A stretch of DNA of 64,000 nucleotides from an uncultured Eisenbergiella sp. (lineage in GTDB: Bacteria; Bacillota; Clostridia; Lachnospirales; Lachnospiraceae). Under the pieces are notes generated by a model, which worked only from the letters and a program-made list of their open reading frames with translations, was not told the origin of the DNA and did no database searches. Below, piece after piece: positions 9,028-17,731 of this stretch; the first letter of the stretch is position 1, and each line of letters opens with the position of its first letter. A program made the position numbers and the translations under genes. Location of the stretch: contig CANQVD010000005.1 in assembly GCA_947627215.1 (NCBI GenBank), positions 62,001 through 126,000 of the forward strand, in the 5' to 3' direction.

Positions 9028-9873
9028 ATGAAGATGAAGTGGATGATCGTTTCAGACAGTTCCTGCGAGATCCGTACGCTGGAGGACACCGCGCCGGGGG
9101 TGGAGTTTGCGGTGGTGCCGTTTAAGATCATAATTGACGGAAAGGAGTATGTGGATCTGCCCGCGCTGGATGTGCCGGATATGATCCGCGCCATGACGGA
9201 GTACAAGGGGGTCAGCACCAGCGCATGTCCCAGCCCGGAGGAATGGGCAGCGTATTATCGGAAGGCGGACAATGTGATCGCGCTCACCATCAGCAGCAAC
9301 CTGTCGGGCAGCTACAATTCGGCCATGGCGGCCCGGGAAATGGTGCTGGAGGAGAGCCCGGAGAAGCGGATTTTCGTGCTGGACACCCTGAGCGATTCCG
9401 GCGCGCTGGCGGATGCCGCCCGGCTGGCAAATCGGATGATCGGAGAGGGCGCTTCCTTTGAAAAGATCTGTGAGGCGATCACGGCCTATAATGAAGCGGG
9501 GCATATCATGTTCGCCCTGTGCAGCTTTGAGAATCTGGCGAAGAACGGTCGCGTGAACCGGGTAGTCGGGTTTCTGGCGGACCGGCTGCATATGCGCGTC
9601 CTGGGGCGGCGCACGCCGGACGGCCGGATTGATTTCTTTTATAAGACCAGGGGAGAGGGCAGGGTGCTGCACCGGATCCTGGAGGAGATGGAGAAAACGG
9701 GTTTCGACGGGACCCGTTCCGTGATGATCGGCCATTGCATGAACCCGGAGGGAGCCGGACGGCTGCGGGATTCCATCTGCGCCAGGTGGCCGGACGCTCT
9801 GGTGAGAGTGGTGCACTGTGCGGGCCTGTGCAGCTTTTATGCTCAGGAGAAGGGGATCATCATCACCTATTGA
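9028..9873 (+). CDS. DegV family fatty-acid-binding protein
   Basis: DegV/FakB proteins bind a fatty acid and present it to the kinase FakA for phosphorylation. The 281-residue protein has the N-terminal SDSSCEI motif, the TISSNLSGSYNSA motif around the acyl-binding pocket, and a C-terminal domain ending GLCSFYAQEKGIIITY. The start at 9028 is preferred over 9007 because GGAGGG precedes it with normal spacing. No fakA is in the window, which is usual since FakB genes are scattered. Specificity cannot be read from the sequence. Confidence 0.85.
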   Translation: MKMKWMIVSDSSCEIRTLEDTAPGVEFAVVPFKIIIDGKEYVDLPALDVPDMIRAMTEYKGVSTSACPSPEEWAAYYRKADNVIALTISSNLSGSYNSAMAAREMVLEESPEKRIFVLDTLSDSGALADAARLANRMIGEGASFEKICEAITAYNEAGHIMFALCSFENLAKNGRVNRVVGFLADRLHMRVLGRRTPDGRIDFFYKTRGEGRVLHRILEEMEKTGFDGTRSVMIGHCMNPEGAGRLRDSICARWPDALVRVVHCAGLCSFYAQEKGIIITY

Positions 9874-9910
9874 GCGCGCCTCTTGAAGGTGAGAATATGG
9901 CCGGCGCCAC

Positions 9911-11017
9911 TTACCGGAGACCGCGATAGAACGCGGCTAGCCGGTCCATGCGGGCCGTGGTGTTGGCCATGACCAGATCCAGCAGAGCCAGCGCGGCCAT
10001 GCATTCCACCACCACGACGGCCCGGGGCACGATGACCGGATCGTGTCTGCCTTTGATCCGGACGGTGCGGTTTTGGCCGTCCGAGCCCGCTGTTTCCTGT
10101 TCCCGGAAGATGGAGGGCGTGGGCTTGACGTGGGCGCGCAGCAGGATGGTATCGCCGTCGCTGATGCCGCCGAGAATGCCGCCCGCGTGGTTGGTGCGTT
10201 TATGGATGCCGGTCTCATCGGCATAAAAAGGATCGTTATTTTCGGAACCGGTGGAAGAGGATACGGCAATGCCGTTTCCGATCTCCACCGCTTTTATTGC
10301 GCCGACAGACATGACGGCGGCGGCCAGACGGGCGTCCAGCTTGTCAAAAACCGGTTCCCCGATGCCTGCGGGCACGCCCGTGATCCGGCATTCGATGATG
10401 CCGCCCGCCGAATCCTTCCGGGCCATGCATTCGGAAAGGTAGCGTTCCGCCGCCTCGCTGGCGGTACGGTCCGGCATGGCGGTGGGAGTATCGAGGATGG
10501 CGTCTTTGTCAAAACGGGACAGATCGGCGCTGACGGGGCCGATGGCCTTCGTGTAGGCGCAGAGCTCCATGCCCAGCTCCTTCAGGATCCTGGCGGCGAT
10601 GGCGCCGGCGGCCACGCGCCCCACCGTTTCCCGGCCGGAGGATCGTCCGCCGCCCCGGTAGTCCCGGAAGCCGTATTTGGCGTCATAGGTGAAATCCGCA
10701 TGTCCCGGCCTGTAGTATGAGGCGATCTCCGAATAGTCCGAAGAACGCTGGGAGGTGTTGGGCACCAGCAGGGAAATGGGCGTGCCGGTGGTCCTGCCCT
10801 CGAAAACGCCGGAAAGGATTTGCACCGCATCCGCCTCCCTGCGGGGAGTGGAGAACCGGCTGGCGCCCGGCTTCCGCCGGTCCAGATACGTCTGAATATC
10901 GGCTTCACACAGGGACAGGCCGGCGGGACAGCCGTCCACCACCGCGCCCAGCGCTCTGCCGTGGGATTCTCCCCATGTGGTCACCGTGAAATATTTTCCA
11001 AAGCAGGAACCTGCCAT
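9911..11017 (-). CDS. aroC: Chorismate synthase
   Basis: Last step of the shikimate pathway: 5-enolpyruvylshikimate-3-phosphate to chorismate, needing reduced FMN. Family signatures are present: GKYFTVTTWGESHG at the N-terminus, GRSSGRETVGRVAAGAIA in the middle and GRHDPVIVPRAVVVVECMAAL near the end. Start at 11017 gives 368 residues and has AAAGGAG upstream; an ATG at 11041 would add eight residues. Convergent with the degV gene (37-base gap). Divergent from the acyltransferase gene with interleaved promoters. No other shikimate gene is nearby. Confidence 0.93.
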   Translation of the reverse strand: MAGSCFGKYFTVTTWGESHGRALGAVVDGCPAGLSLCEADIQTYLDRRKPGASRFSTPRREADAVQILSGVFEGRTTGTPISLLVPNTSQRSSDYSEIASYYRPGHADFTYDAKYGFRDYRGGGRSSGRETVGRVAAGAIAARILKELGMELCAYTKAIGPVSADLSRFDKDAILDTPTAMPDRTASEAAERYLSECMARKDSAGGIIECRITGVPAGIGEPVFDKLDARLAAAVMSVGAIKAVEIGNGIAVSSSTGSENNDPFYADETGIHKRTNHAGGILGGISDGDTILLRAHVKPTPSIFREQETAGSDGQNRTVRIKGRHDPVIVPRAVVVVECMAALALLDLVMANTTARMDRLAAFYRGLR

Positions 11018-11049
11018 CTGTTCTGTTCTCCTTTTTGTCAACTGGCCTC

Positions 11050-11078
11050 AGTATATAATATTTTTTTGACGAATTCAA
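11050..11078 (-). promoter_or_regulatory. Promoter of aroC
   Basis: Minus strand TTGAAT (11078-11073), 17-bp spacer, TATACT (11055-11050). It overlaps the opposite-strand promoter at 11066-11094 by 13 bases. Confidence 0.6.
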
Positions 11079-11094
11079 GGGAATCTGTTATACT
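11066..11094 (+). promoter_or_regulatory. Promoter of the acyltransferase-tgt unit
   Basis: TTGACG (11066-11071), 17-bp spacer, TATACT (11089-11094); about 40 bases before the ATG at 11135. Confidence 0.7.
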
Positions 11095-11134
11095 GGCTGT
11101 GTTGTAAACGGACGGACGGGAAAGGCGGATCGGG

Positions 11135-12250
11135 ATGAAAAAGGCGAGGCAGGCGAATCTGGAGCTTCTGCGTATCATCTGCATGCTGATGGTGGTGACG
11201 GCGCATCTGGTCAATCACGGGAATATGATCACCTTTGCGAAGCAGGGGAGCGCTGCTTATTATCTGGTCTGGTCGCTTTTCGGCGTTTCCTTTTCCTGCA
11301 TCACGATCTATATTCTGATCAGCGGATATTTTCTGATCGATTCGCGGTTTTCCTCCTGGAAGCTGGCGAAGCTGGGCGGCCAGGTGTTTTTCTATGCGTT
11401 CGGGATCACGGCGCTGTTCTGGCTGTTCGGGGGTGCGGAGAAGGAGATGAAGATCATGGTCTATTCGCTGCTCCCCATTTCCTCGGATTTTTACTGGTTC
11501 ATCTCCATGTATGTTGGCATGTATCTCTTCGCGCCGCTGATGAATAAGCTCATCCGGGCGCTGACGAAGCGGCAGTTGGAATGCGCCGTGGCGCTGGGCT
11601 TTGTGCTGGTGGCGGTCTGGCCCAACATCATTTATTTTTCTTCGGCCCTGAATACGGCGGGCGGCGTGAGCATTAGCTGGTTTCTGGTAGCTTATCTGTT
11701 CGGTGCGTATCTGAAGCTGTATTACCGCCCGGACGGGCGCTTCGGCAGAAAGCTGCTGCCGGCGCTGGGGGCGCTGCTGCTCATCCCCGCAAGCCGTTTT
11801 CTGATCGAGGCGCTGTTGCAGACGCCGCTTGGCAGGATCAGCATTCTGGACGATCTGATGTGGGGCTACAGCGTGTTCTATTCCTATGATTCGATCCTGG
11901 TGAGCCTGGCCGCCGTTCTCCTGTTCGTGGCCTTTTTGAATCTGGATATCCGGCCCGGGCGGGCGGCGGACGGGATTATAAAGGTGGCCGGGGCCGCGTT
12001 CGGCGTGTATCTGATCCACGATCACTATTATATCCGGGAGATGCTCTGGACGAGGATCAACGGCGTGGAATGGCTGGATAAATGGTATCTGCTTCCGGCC
12101 TGCGTCGGGGTGATCGCGGCGGTGTACGCCGTCTGTACGCTGATCGAGCTGCTGCGCCAGAAGCTGTTTGCGCCTCTGAACGGCAGCAGAAAGCTGAAAG
12201 GATTTTTTGACAGACTGGATGAAAGGCTGCGGAGGCTGTGGCGGGGGTGA
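11135..12250 (+). CDS. Acyltransferase 3 family membrane protein
   Basis: Integral membrane O-acyltransferase (PF01757) of 371 residues with about ten hydrophobic segments. The N-terminus NLELLRIICMLMVVTAHL carries the family's conserved arginine and histidine, and the late motif FGVYLIHDHYYIREMLW is also typical. Members O-acetylate or O-succinylate cell-surface sugars, lipids or antibiotics. The acceptor is unknown; no polysaccharide genes are adjacent. It precedes tgt by 97 bases on the same strand with no terminator visible between them. Confidence 0.85.
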   Translation: MKKARQANLELLRIICMLMVVTAHLVNHGNMITFAKQGSAAYYLVWSLFGVSFSCITIYILISGYFLIDSRFSSWKLAKLGGQVFFYAFGITALFWLFGGAEKEMKIMVYSLLPISSDFYWFISMYVGMYLFAPLMNKLIRALTKRQLECAVALGFVLVAVWPNIIYFSSALNTAGGVSISWFLVAYLFGAYLKLYYRPDGRFGRKLLPALGALLLIPASRFLIEALLQTPLGRISILDDLMWGYSVFYSYDSILVSLAAVLLFVAFLNLDIRPGRAADGIIKVAGAAFGVYLIHDHYYIREMLWTRINGVEWLDKWYLLPACVGVIAAVYAVCTLIELLRQKLFAPLNGSRKLKGFFDRLDERLRRLWRG

Positions 12251-12347
12251 GAGACACAGCGCTTCCGGAAAGACGACGGCAGTGACCGCCGGGCGGGAAA
12301 ACGGGCGCGGCGCCTGGCAGGCGGATAGATACGGAAAGGAAATCGGA

Positions 12348-13493
12348 ATGAGATATGAGATCATCGCCCGGGAGGGCAGGGCGAAGCGGGCCGTGATGGA
12401 AACGGTTCACGGCACGATACAGACGCCGGTTTTCATGAACGTGGGAACGGTGGCGGCCATCAAGGGGGCGGTTTCCACGGAGGATCTGGAGCAGATCGGG
12501 ACGCAGGTGGTGCTGTCCAATACCTATCACCTGCATGTCCGCCCCGGGGATGAGAAGATCCGGCAGTTCGGAGGCCTTCACAGCTTCATGTCCTGGGACC
12601 GGCCGATCCTGACGGATTCCGGCGGGTTCCAGGTGTTTTCTCTGGCCGGGCTGCGCAGAATCAGGGAGGAAGGGGTGACCTTTCGCTGTCATATTGACGG
12701 CCATAAGATCTTCATGGGGCCGGAAGAAAGCATGCGCATCCAGTCCAATCTGGGTTCCACCATCGCCATGGCCTTTGACGAGTGTGCGCCCGCCAAAGCG
12801 GAGAAAGGCTATGTGACAGCCTCCGCGGCGCGCACCGCGCGCTGGCTGGAACGGTGCAAGCGGGAAATGGACCGACTCAATGGGCTGGAGGATACCGTCA
12901 ACCGGCATCAGTTGCTGTTTGGCATCAATCAGGGCGCGGTTTATACCGATCTGCGGATCGAACACGCGAAGCGGATCGCCGAGCTGGAGCTGGACGGGTA
13001 TGCCGTCGGCGGTCTGGCGGTGGGAGAGACGCATGAGGAAATGTATCACGTGCTGGACGAGACGGTGCCGTATCTGCCGCAGGACAAACCCACTTATCTG
13101 ATGGGGGTCGGAACGCCGGCCAACATTCTGGAGGCGGTGGAGCGGGGCGTGGACTTTTTTGACTGCGTGTATCCCACCCGGAACGGACGGCACGGACATC
13201 TGTATACGAATTTCGGGAAAATCAATCTGTTCAACGCCAAATATGAGCTGGACAAGCGTCCCATCGAGCCGGGCTGTCCCTGTCCGGCCTGCAGGCGGTA
13301 TTCCAGGGCCTATATCCGCCACCTTCTGAAGGCGAAGGAGATGCTGGGAATGCGGCTGTGCGTGCTGCATAACCTGTATTTTTACAATACGATGATGACG
13401 GAAATCCGGGAAGCCATCGAGCAGGGGAATTTTGCGGCCTACAAAAAGCGGAAGCTGGAGGGGATGCAGGCGGGTGCGCAGGGCGGAGCGTGA
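12348..13493 (+). CDS. tgt: tRNA-guanine transglycosylase
   Basis: Exchanges guanine-34 of GUN-anticodon tRNAs for preQ1 or queuine on the queuosine pathway. The start at 12348 (GGAAAGGAAATCGG before it) gives 381 residues, normal for the family; the longer upstream reading frame is not used. Motifs: DSGGFQVFSL, the substrate loop GGLAVGE, DCVYPTRNGRHGHLYT with the catalytic aspartate, and a zinc site from Cys residues in CPCPACRRYSRAYI and the late histidine in VLHN. Usually tgt is next to yajC in clostridia; here a two-gene cassette lies between. Followed by a good terminator. Confidence 0.95.
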   Translation: MRYEIIAREGRAKRAVMETVHGTIQTPVFMNVGTVAAIKGAVSTEDLEQIGTQVVLSNTYHLHVRPGDEKIRQFGGLHSFMSWDRPILTDSGGFQVFSLAGLRRIREEGVTFRCHIDGHKIFMGPEESMRIQSNLGSTIAMAFDECAPAKAEKGYVTASAARTARWLERCKREMDRLNGLEDTVNRHQLLFGINQGAVYTDLRIEHAKRIAELELDGYAVGGLAVGETHEEMYHVLDETVPYLPQDKPTYLMGVGTPANILEAVERGVDFFDCVYPTRNGRHGHLYTNFGKINLFNAKYELDKRPIEPGCPCPACRRYSRAYIRHLLKAKEMLGMRLCVLHNLYFYNTMMTEIREAIEQGNFAAYKKRKLEGMQAGAQGGA

Positions 13494-13527
13494 GAAACCA
13501 GAAAAAATCTTTATCAGGAAAGCCTGA

Positions 13528-13555
13528 GGGTGTCGCGGCGGCGGCACCCTTTTTT
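13528..13555 (+). terminator. Rho-independent terminator of tgt
   Basis: GGGTGTCGC (13528-13536) pairs with GCGGCACCC (13541-13549) over nine positions including one G-U, loop GGCG, then six T (13550-13555). Confidence 0.85.
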
Positions 13556-13624
13556 GCGGATCGGAAGGATACGGCACGAAGCATTGCGGCCGCGGGCGGT
13601 GTTCTGCGGGACGGGCCGCCGGCG

Positions 13625-13966
13625 TCACAGCCGGTCCGCGATCTCCGCCAGGGCGCGGATGACGGAGACATACCGCTCATAGTTGGCTTCATTGTTCTGC
13701 TTTACCAGCTCGATGATGCCGGCAACGGCCGCATCGGGATCCGGAACCTGGCCGTACAGCAGATAATCCGGACTGACATGAAGTGCGAGAGAGATGGCAA
13801 TGAAGGTCTCCAGGGACATTTTGCGGGTCCCTCTTTCGATATGTCCCATGAAGGAGGGAGAAATGTCGCACATTTCCGCGAGAAATTCCTGAGAAATATG
13901 CTGCTGATTCCGCACATACCGGATCTGTTCACCGATCATTTTATAATCCAGTTTGTTCACTTTCAT
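13625..13966 (-). CDS. XRE-family DNA-binding regulator
   Basis: Small regulator of 113 residues with an N-terminal helix-turn-helix (about 10-66: IRYVRNQQHISQEFLAEMCDISPSFMGHIERG) and a helical C-terminal tail that may dimerise. Start at 13966 is preferred because GGAGG precedes it closely; an ATG at 14005 lacks a ribosome site. Divergent from the methyltransferase gene, with a tandem repeat and a strong promoter between them, so it probably represses that gene and perhaps itself. Its target beyond this is unknown. Confidence 0.8.
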   Translation of the reverse strand: MKVNKLDYKMIGEQIRYVRNQQHISQEFLAEMCDISPSFMGHIERGTRKMSLETFIAISLALHVSPDYLLYGQVPDPDAAVAGIIELVKQNNEANYERYVSVIRALAEIADRL

Positions 13967-14035
13967 ATCCTCCGAATGTGTCCGTCCCTGTGTTTCTGAT
14001 TTCATTCTATATGAAAAAACGGTATTGCAATAATA

Positions 14036-14072
14036 GACTATAAGAAGCGAAAGCTTGACTATAAGAAGCGAA
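14036..14072. repeat. Tandem 16-bp direct repeat, candidate operator
   Basis: GACTATAAGAAGCGAA occurs at 14036-14051 and again at 14057-14072, a period of 21 bp, i.e. two helical turns. The second copy starts inside the -35 hexamer of the methyltransferase promoter. Placement between a divergent XRE regulator and its neighbour suggests an operator. Confidence 0.65.
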
Positions 14073-14083
14073 GGGAATATACT
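14055..14083 (+). promoter_or_regulatory. Promoter of the SAM methyltransferase gene
   Basis: TTGACT (14055-14060), 17-bp spacer, TATACT (14078-14083). The -35 and spacer coincide with the second copy of the direct repeat, so a protein bound there would block RNA polymerase. Confidence 0.7.
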
Positions 14084-14128
14084 ATTCCGTGAATACGGTG
14101 CATAAACCGAAAATACGGAGGAAGACCA

Positions 14129-15061
14129 ATGGAAAGAGAATCAAAGTGGGTGATGGAGGATATTTTTGAGGCTGTGGAGCTGAATCAGTACGGTTATTAC
14201 CAGCTCAGAAATATGAACAGCACGAAGGAGCGCGAGGACATATTCGGGAATACTTATTTTCAGGATTACAACGGCTTCACCTATTCCAAGGAGTATTCAC
14301 AGGACGAGCTGGATTATCTTACCCGGAAGTTTGAGGAAAAGGAATATGTGATTCGGGAATGTCTGAAGAAGACCGGCGCATGGAAGGACGGACACTACAG
14401 CCTTCTGGATATCGGCTGCGGAGAAGGCTTTCTGATGAAATATTTCCGGCAGAAGGGGGTAAAGGTGAAGGGCTTCGATCTGGGGAGCTATGCGCTGCGG
14501 CAGCAGAATCCCGATATGGAGGATGTGTTTGAACAGGGAAACATGGACGATATCCTTCCCAAGCTCGCCGCGCAGGGAGAAACCTTTGACGTGATCAATA
14601 TGAGCAGAGTGCTCGATATGTGCCTGGATGCCGAGGGCACGCTGCAGAGGATCCGGAAGCTGATGACCGGACAGAGCATTCTGGTGATCAAAACCTCTCA
14701 TAATTATTCCCATCTGCAGCAGCGCCTTCTGAAAAGCGGGGAGCTGAAGCAGGAATACTGGCTGGACGCGCCGGATCATACCAATTATTTTAATAAAGAG
14801 GGGATGATCAATCTGCTGGATGCCCAGGGATATGAATGCATGGATTTCTTTGCGGATTATTTTATCGATCTGAACCTTCTCAATCCGCTCACCAATTACT
14901 ACGAAAAGCCGGAGGTGGGCAAGGAATGCTATAAGGCCACGGTGCGCCTGGCGAACCTGATGCACGATCTTTCCCTGGAGAAGACGATCACGATCTACCG
15001 GTGTCTGGCGGATCTGGGCTTCGGCAGAGAGATCACCGGCGTTTTTCGGCTGAAACAGTGA
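14129..15061 (+). CDS. Class I SAM-dependent methyltransferase
   Basis: The 310-residue protein has a helical N-terminal region of about 85 residues, then the Rossmann methyltransferase fold with motif I LLDIGCGEGF (about 92-101), motif II VKGFDLG with the ribose-binding Asp, and a later QSILVIKTSH strand. It resembles Methyltransf_23-type enzymes that act on small molecules or sugars; no DNA-methyltransferase NPPY or DPPY motif is present. RBS CGGAGGAAG precedes the ATG. Its only partner is the divergent XRE regulator. Substrate unknown. Confidence 0.8.
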   Translation: MERESKWVMEDIFEAVELNQYGYYQLRNMNSTKEREDIFGNTYFQDYNGFTYSKEYSQDELDYLTRKFEEKEYVIRECLKKTGAWKDGHYSLLDIGCGEGFLMKYFRQKGVKVKGFDLGSYALRQQNPDMEDVFEQGNMDDILPKLAAQGETFDVINMSRVLDMCLDAEGTLQRIRKLMTGQSILVIKTSHNYSHLQQRLLKSGELKQEYWLDAPDHTNYFNKEGMINLLDAQGYECMDFFADYFIDLNLLNPLTNYYEKPEVGKECYKATVRLANLMHDLSLEKTITIYRCLADLGFGREITGVFRLKQ

Positions 15062-15104
15062 GGGAGGTCCGTTTTGACTTTTCCCTGAAAATTGCCCTGA
15101 CGGC

Positions 15105-15133
15105 TTGACGGAACGGAATTTATTGTGTATGAT
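15105..15133 (+). promoter_or_regulatory. Promoter of yajC
   Basis: TTGACG (15105-15110), 17-bp spacer, TATGAT (15128-15133), giving a leader of roughly 100 bases before the yajC start. Confidence 0.65.
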
Positions 15134-15238
15134 TAAAAACAGGTGTCCGGCATGAAAGCGGAGCGGGCCGTGCGTACGCGGCGTTCCCGCGTTCGCAGGG
15201 GATACAGGTTCAGGAGGAAAGCAGGAGGGACAGATTTC

Positions 15239-15547
15239 ATGGGTATTTTGTTGACGGAAACGGCAGGAGCGGGGAGCATGCTCCCGGTGATCCTGATGTA
15301 TGTGGTGGTATTCGGCGGATTCTTTTATTTTATCTTGTATCGTCCGCAGAAGAAGGAGCAGAAGAAGATGAGGGCCATGCTCTCTTCTCTGGAGGTCGGA
15401 GACGTGGTGCTGACCAGCAGCGGATTTTATGGTGTCATCATTGATATTACGGATGATACGGTGATCGTGGAATTCGGCAACAACAAGAACTGCCGTATCC
15501 CGATGCAGAAGTCGGCCATTTCCCAGGTGGAAAAGCCGGAGGAATAA
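15239..15547 (+). CDS. yajC: Preprotein translocase subunit YajC
   Basis: Small membrane protein associated with SecDF. Start at 15239, ten bases after GGAGG, gives 102 residues; the longer upstream frame is Arg-rich and not family-like. One membrane segment (about 15-34, LPVILMYVVVFGGFFYFILY) is followed by the hallmark RPQKKEQKK and a cytoplasmic domain with LEVGDVVLTSSGFYGVI. secD and secF are not in the window. Confidence 0.92.
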   Translation: MGILLTETAGAGSMLPVILMYVVVFGGFFYFILYRPQKKEQKKMRAMLSSLEVGDVVLTSSGFYGVIIDITDDTVIVEFGNNKNCRIPMQKSAISQVEKPEE

Positions 15548-15632
15548 GGGGAGCCGTATCCCGGGCCGCAGGTCCGGGCAAAGGGCGGCCGTTTCCCGGC
15601 AGAAGGGCTGGGACAGAAAAAACGCAGGAAAA

Positions 15633-15668
15633 GGGACTGGCGTCCGCGGGACGTGCGGTTCCTTTTTT
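15633..15668 (+). terminator. Rho-independent terminator after yajC
   Basis: GGGAC (15633-15637) pairs with GTTCC (15658-15662) and CGTCC (15641-15645) with GGACG (15649-15653), followed by six T (15663-15668). It ends about 18 bases before the dipeptidase start. Confidence 0.7.
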
Positions 15669-15686
15669 ATCGAAAGGACGGATTTT

Positions 15687-16691
15687 ATGAAAGTTGCGGA
15701 TATGCACTGCGATACGATTTCCGCGCTGCTGGAGGAAAATGAAAAGGGCGCCGGCTGGACGCTTGGGGAGAACGGTCTGCACCTGAATCTGGAGAAGATG
15801 CGGCAGGGGGATTATCTGCTGCAGAATTTTGCCCTGTTCGTCTACCTCGGTTCGGGGAAGGATCCGTATCTGGAGGCGAAACGGCTGGCAGCCTGTTTTC
15901 AGGAGCAGATGCGGCTGTTCCCGGATCAGATCAGGCAGGTATATCGGTATGCGGATATCGCGGAAAACGCCGCGGCCGAGAGGATATCGGCCGTTCTGAC
16001 CATCGAAGAGGGCGCGGCCTGTCAGGGCAGCCTGGAGAAACTGCGGGAATTCTATGATATGGGCGTGCGGATGCTGACGCTGACCTGGAATTTTCCCAAT
16101 GAGCTGGGGTATCCCAACGTGACCCGCCCGGAGACGCCCGGCGAAAGGCCGGATTTTCGGAAACCCCAGACGGAGCTTGGGCTGACGGAGACGGGGCGCA
16201 TTTTTGTAGAGGAAATGCAGCGGCTGGGCATGGTGGTGGACGTTTCCCATCTGTCCGACGCGGGCTTCTGGGATGTGGTATCCTGTGCGAAGAAGCCCTT
16301 CGCGGCCAGCCATTCCAACGCCAGAGGGGAGTGGAACCATATCCGCAACCTCACGGATGAAATGATCCGGGCGCTGGCGGAAAAGGGCGGCGTGACCGGC
16401 CTGAACTTCTGCCCGGATTTTCTGGAGGACGTTCCGGAGGATACGGAAAATGTGGGCAGCATTGCGGCGGTGGTGCGCCATGCCAGACATATCGTGAACG
16501 CAGGCGGGATCGAGTGTCTGGGGCTGGGCAGCGATTTTGACGGCATCCCTACCCACGGAGAGCTGACCGGGGGCGATAAGATGCCGCTGTTGGACGATGC
16601 GCTGGCGAAGGCCGGTTTTACGGCGTCCCAGCGGGAAAAAATCTTTTCCGGCAACGTCCTGCGGCTGTATCGGGACTGTTTTGTGCAGTGA
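15687..16691 (+). CDS. Membrane-dipeptidase-type (M19) zinc dipeptidase
   Basis: Hydrolyses dipeptides, in some members including D-residues. The 334-residue TIM-barrel protein carries the zinc ligands His and Asp in VADMHCDTI, a bridging Glu in LTIEEGAAC, and histidines in VVDVSHLSD and ASHSNAR; the late LGLGSDFDG is also characteristic. No signal peptide, so cytoplasmic despite the family name. AAAGGACGG supports the start. Confidence 0.9.
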   Translation: MKVADMHCDTISALLEENEKGAGWTLGENGLHLNLEKMRQGDYLLQNFALFVYLGSGKDPYLEAKRLAACFQEQMRLFPDQIRQVYRYADIAENAAAERISAVLTIEEGAACQGSLEKLREFYDMGVRMLTLTWNFPNELGYPNVTRPETPGERPDFRKPQTELGLTETGRIFVEEMQRLGMVVDVSHLSDAGFWDVVSCAKKPFAASHSNARGEWNHIRNLTDEMIRALAEKGGVTGLNFCPDFLEDVPEDTENVGSIAAVVRHARHIVNAGGIECLGLGSDFDGIPTHGELTGGDKMPLLDDALAKAGFTASQREKIFSGNVLRLYRDCFVQ

Positions 16692-16717
16692 GGGCCGGCG
16701 GGAGGAGAGACGGACAG

Positions 16718-17731
16718 ATGAAAAAAGACGACATGGTCATGAAGCTGGGCATCGTGCATATCCTGGATTCCCTGGTGGGAATGCCGGTTCTTTCCGACCG
16801 GGTCCTTGAAATGGGTTCCGGGCTCAGCGAATTTTTAAAGGGACATATCGAGCGGTTTACGGAGAGCGACGATGTGAAGCGCTGTCAGTTTTCGGAGGAT
16901 TCGGAGGTGATGGAGTGGATCAGAAGCTGCGATGCCGGCAGATTCGTGGAGGTCAGCCGGAGGCTGTGCGAAAAGCTCTATGCCATCATGAACGCCAATC
17001 CCGATATCCCGGCGGCGGACGCTGCCGTAGTGGTGTTTTCCGCGGAAGGGACGGACTATTTCGGCTTCCTGAAGCTCAATTACAAGTCCTCCTACACCCA
17101 TGCCACCGTTTCGGCAGAGGACGGGGGCAGCCGCAACGAGATCGTTCTGCAGAAGGCCATTCTCCCGGCGTCGGGGCAGAAGCTGGCGGAGGCGTTTCTG
17201 GTGGACCTTTCCACCGGGGACATCCTGCTGACGGAAAAGAAGTATGAAATCGGCGGTGAAAAGCGGTTCTATTTTTCGGAACTGTTTCTGGAGTGTCATG
17301 CGTCCATGTCCCAGAAGACGCGGATGGATATCGTGACGAAGGCGGTGGAGCAGGTCAATCGGAAGTATTACGGGGACGAGGATACGGAACGGAAGCTGGA
17401 GGTCAAAAAGGCCATTTACGAGGAGCTGGAGCAAAAGGGAAGCCTGTCGGTGGAGGACGTGAAGGAGAAGGTGTTCCCCCAAAGCCCGCAGATGCAGGCC
17501 GACCTGGAGGAAAAGCTGGAGAAATACCGGATGACGAAGGACGTGGTGGAGCCGCGGAACGAGTCGACGGTCCGGAAATTCCAGAAGCAGCGGCTGGTGA
17601 CGGATACGGGCATCGAGATCACGATCCCCATGGCGGAATACGGCGATCCGGACCGGGTGGAGTTCATCGCCAATGGGGACGGCACCGTTTCGGTGCTGAT
17701 CAAAAATATCGGACATCTGAGCGCCAGATAG
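16718..17731 (+). CDS. NA37 (YejK/NdpA-like) nucleoid-associated protein
   Basis: Related to the 37-kDa nucleoid-associated protein family (PF04245). The 337-residue product starts MKKDDMVMKLGIVHILDS and shows the family's SGLSEFLKGHIER and YFGFLKLNYKSSYTH stretches; the C-terminal third is charged and may contact DNA. Start at 16718 is set by GGAGGAG; the frame also opens at 16688. Function in Firmicutes is poorly known. It follows the dipeptidase by 26 bases, so the two are probably co-transcribed. It is the last core-like gene before the AT-rich island. Confidence 0.78.
   Translation: MKKDDMVMKLGIVHILDSLVGMPVLSDRVLEMGSGLSEFLKGHIERFTESDDVKRCQFSEDSEVMEWIRSCDAGRFVEVSRRLCEKLYAIMNANPDIPAADAAVVVFSAEGTDYFGFLKLNYKSSYTHATVSAEDGGSRNEIVLQKAILPASGQKLAEAFLVDLSTGDILLTEKKYEIGGEKRFYFSELFLECHASMSQKTRMDIVTKAVEQVNRKYYGDEDTERKLEVKKAIYEELEQKGSLSVEDVKEKVFPQSPQMQADLEEKLEKYRMTKDVVEPRNESTVRKFQKQRLVTDTGIEITIPMAEYGDPDRVEFIANGDGTVSVLIKNIGHLSAR

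Noticed and set aside
12057-13628. 523-codon minus-strand ORF opposite the end of the acyltransferase gene and tgt
   Set aside because: Antisense shadow of two well-supported genes; Pro/Arg/His-rich translation without family features.
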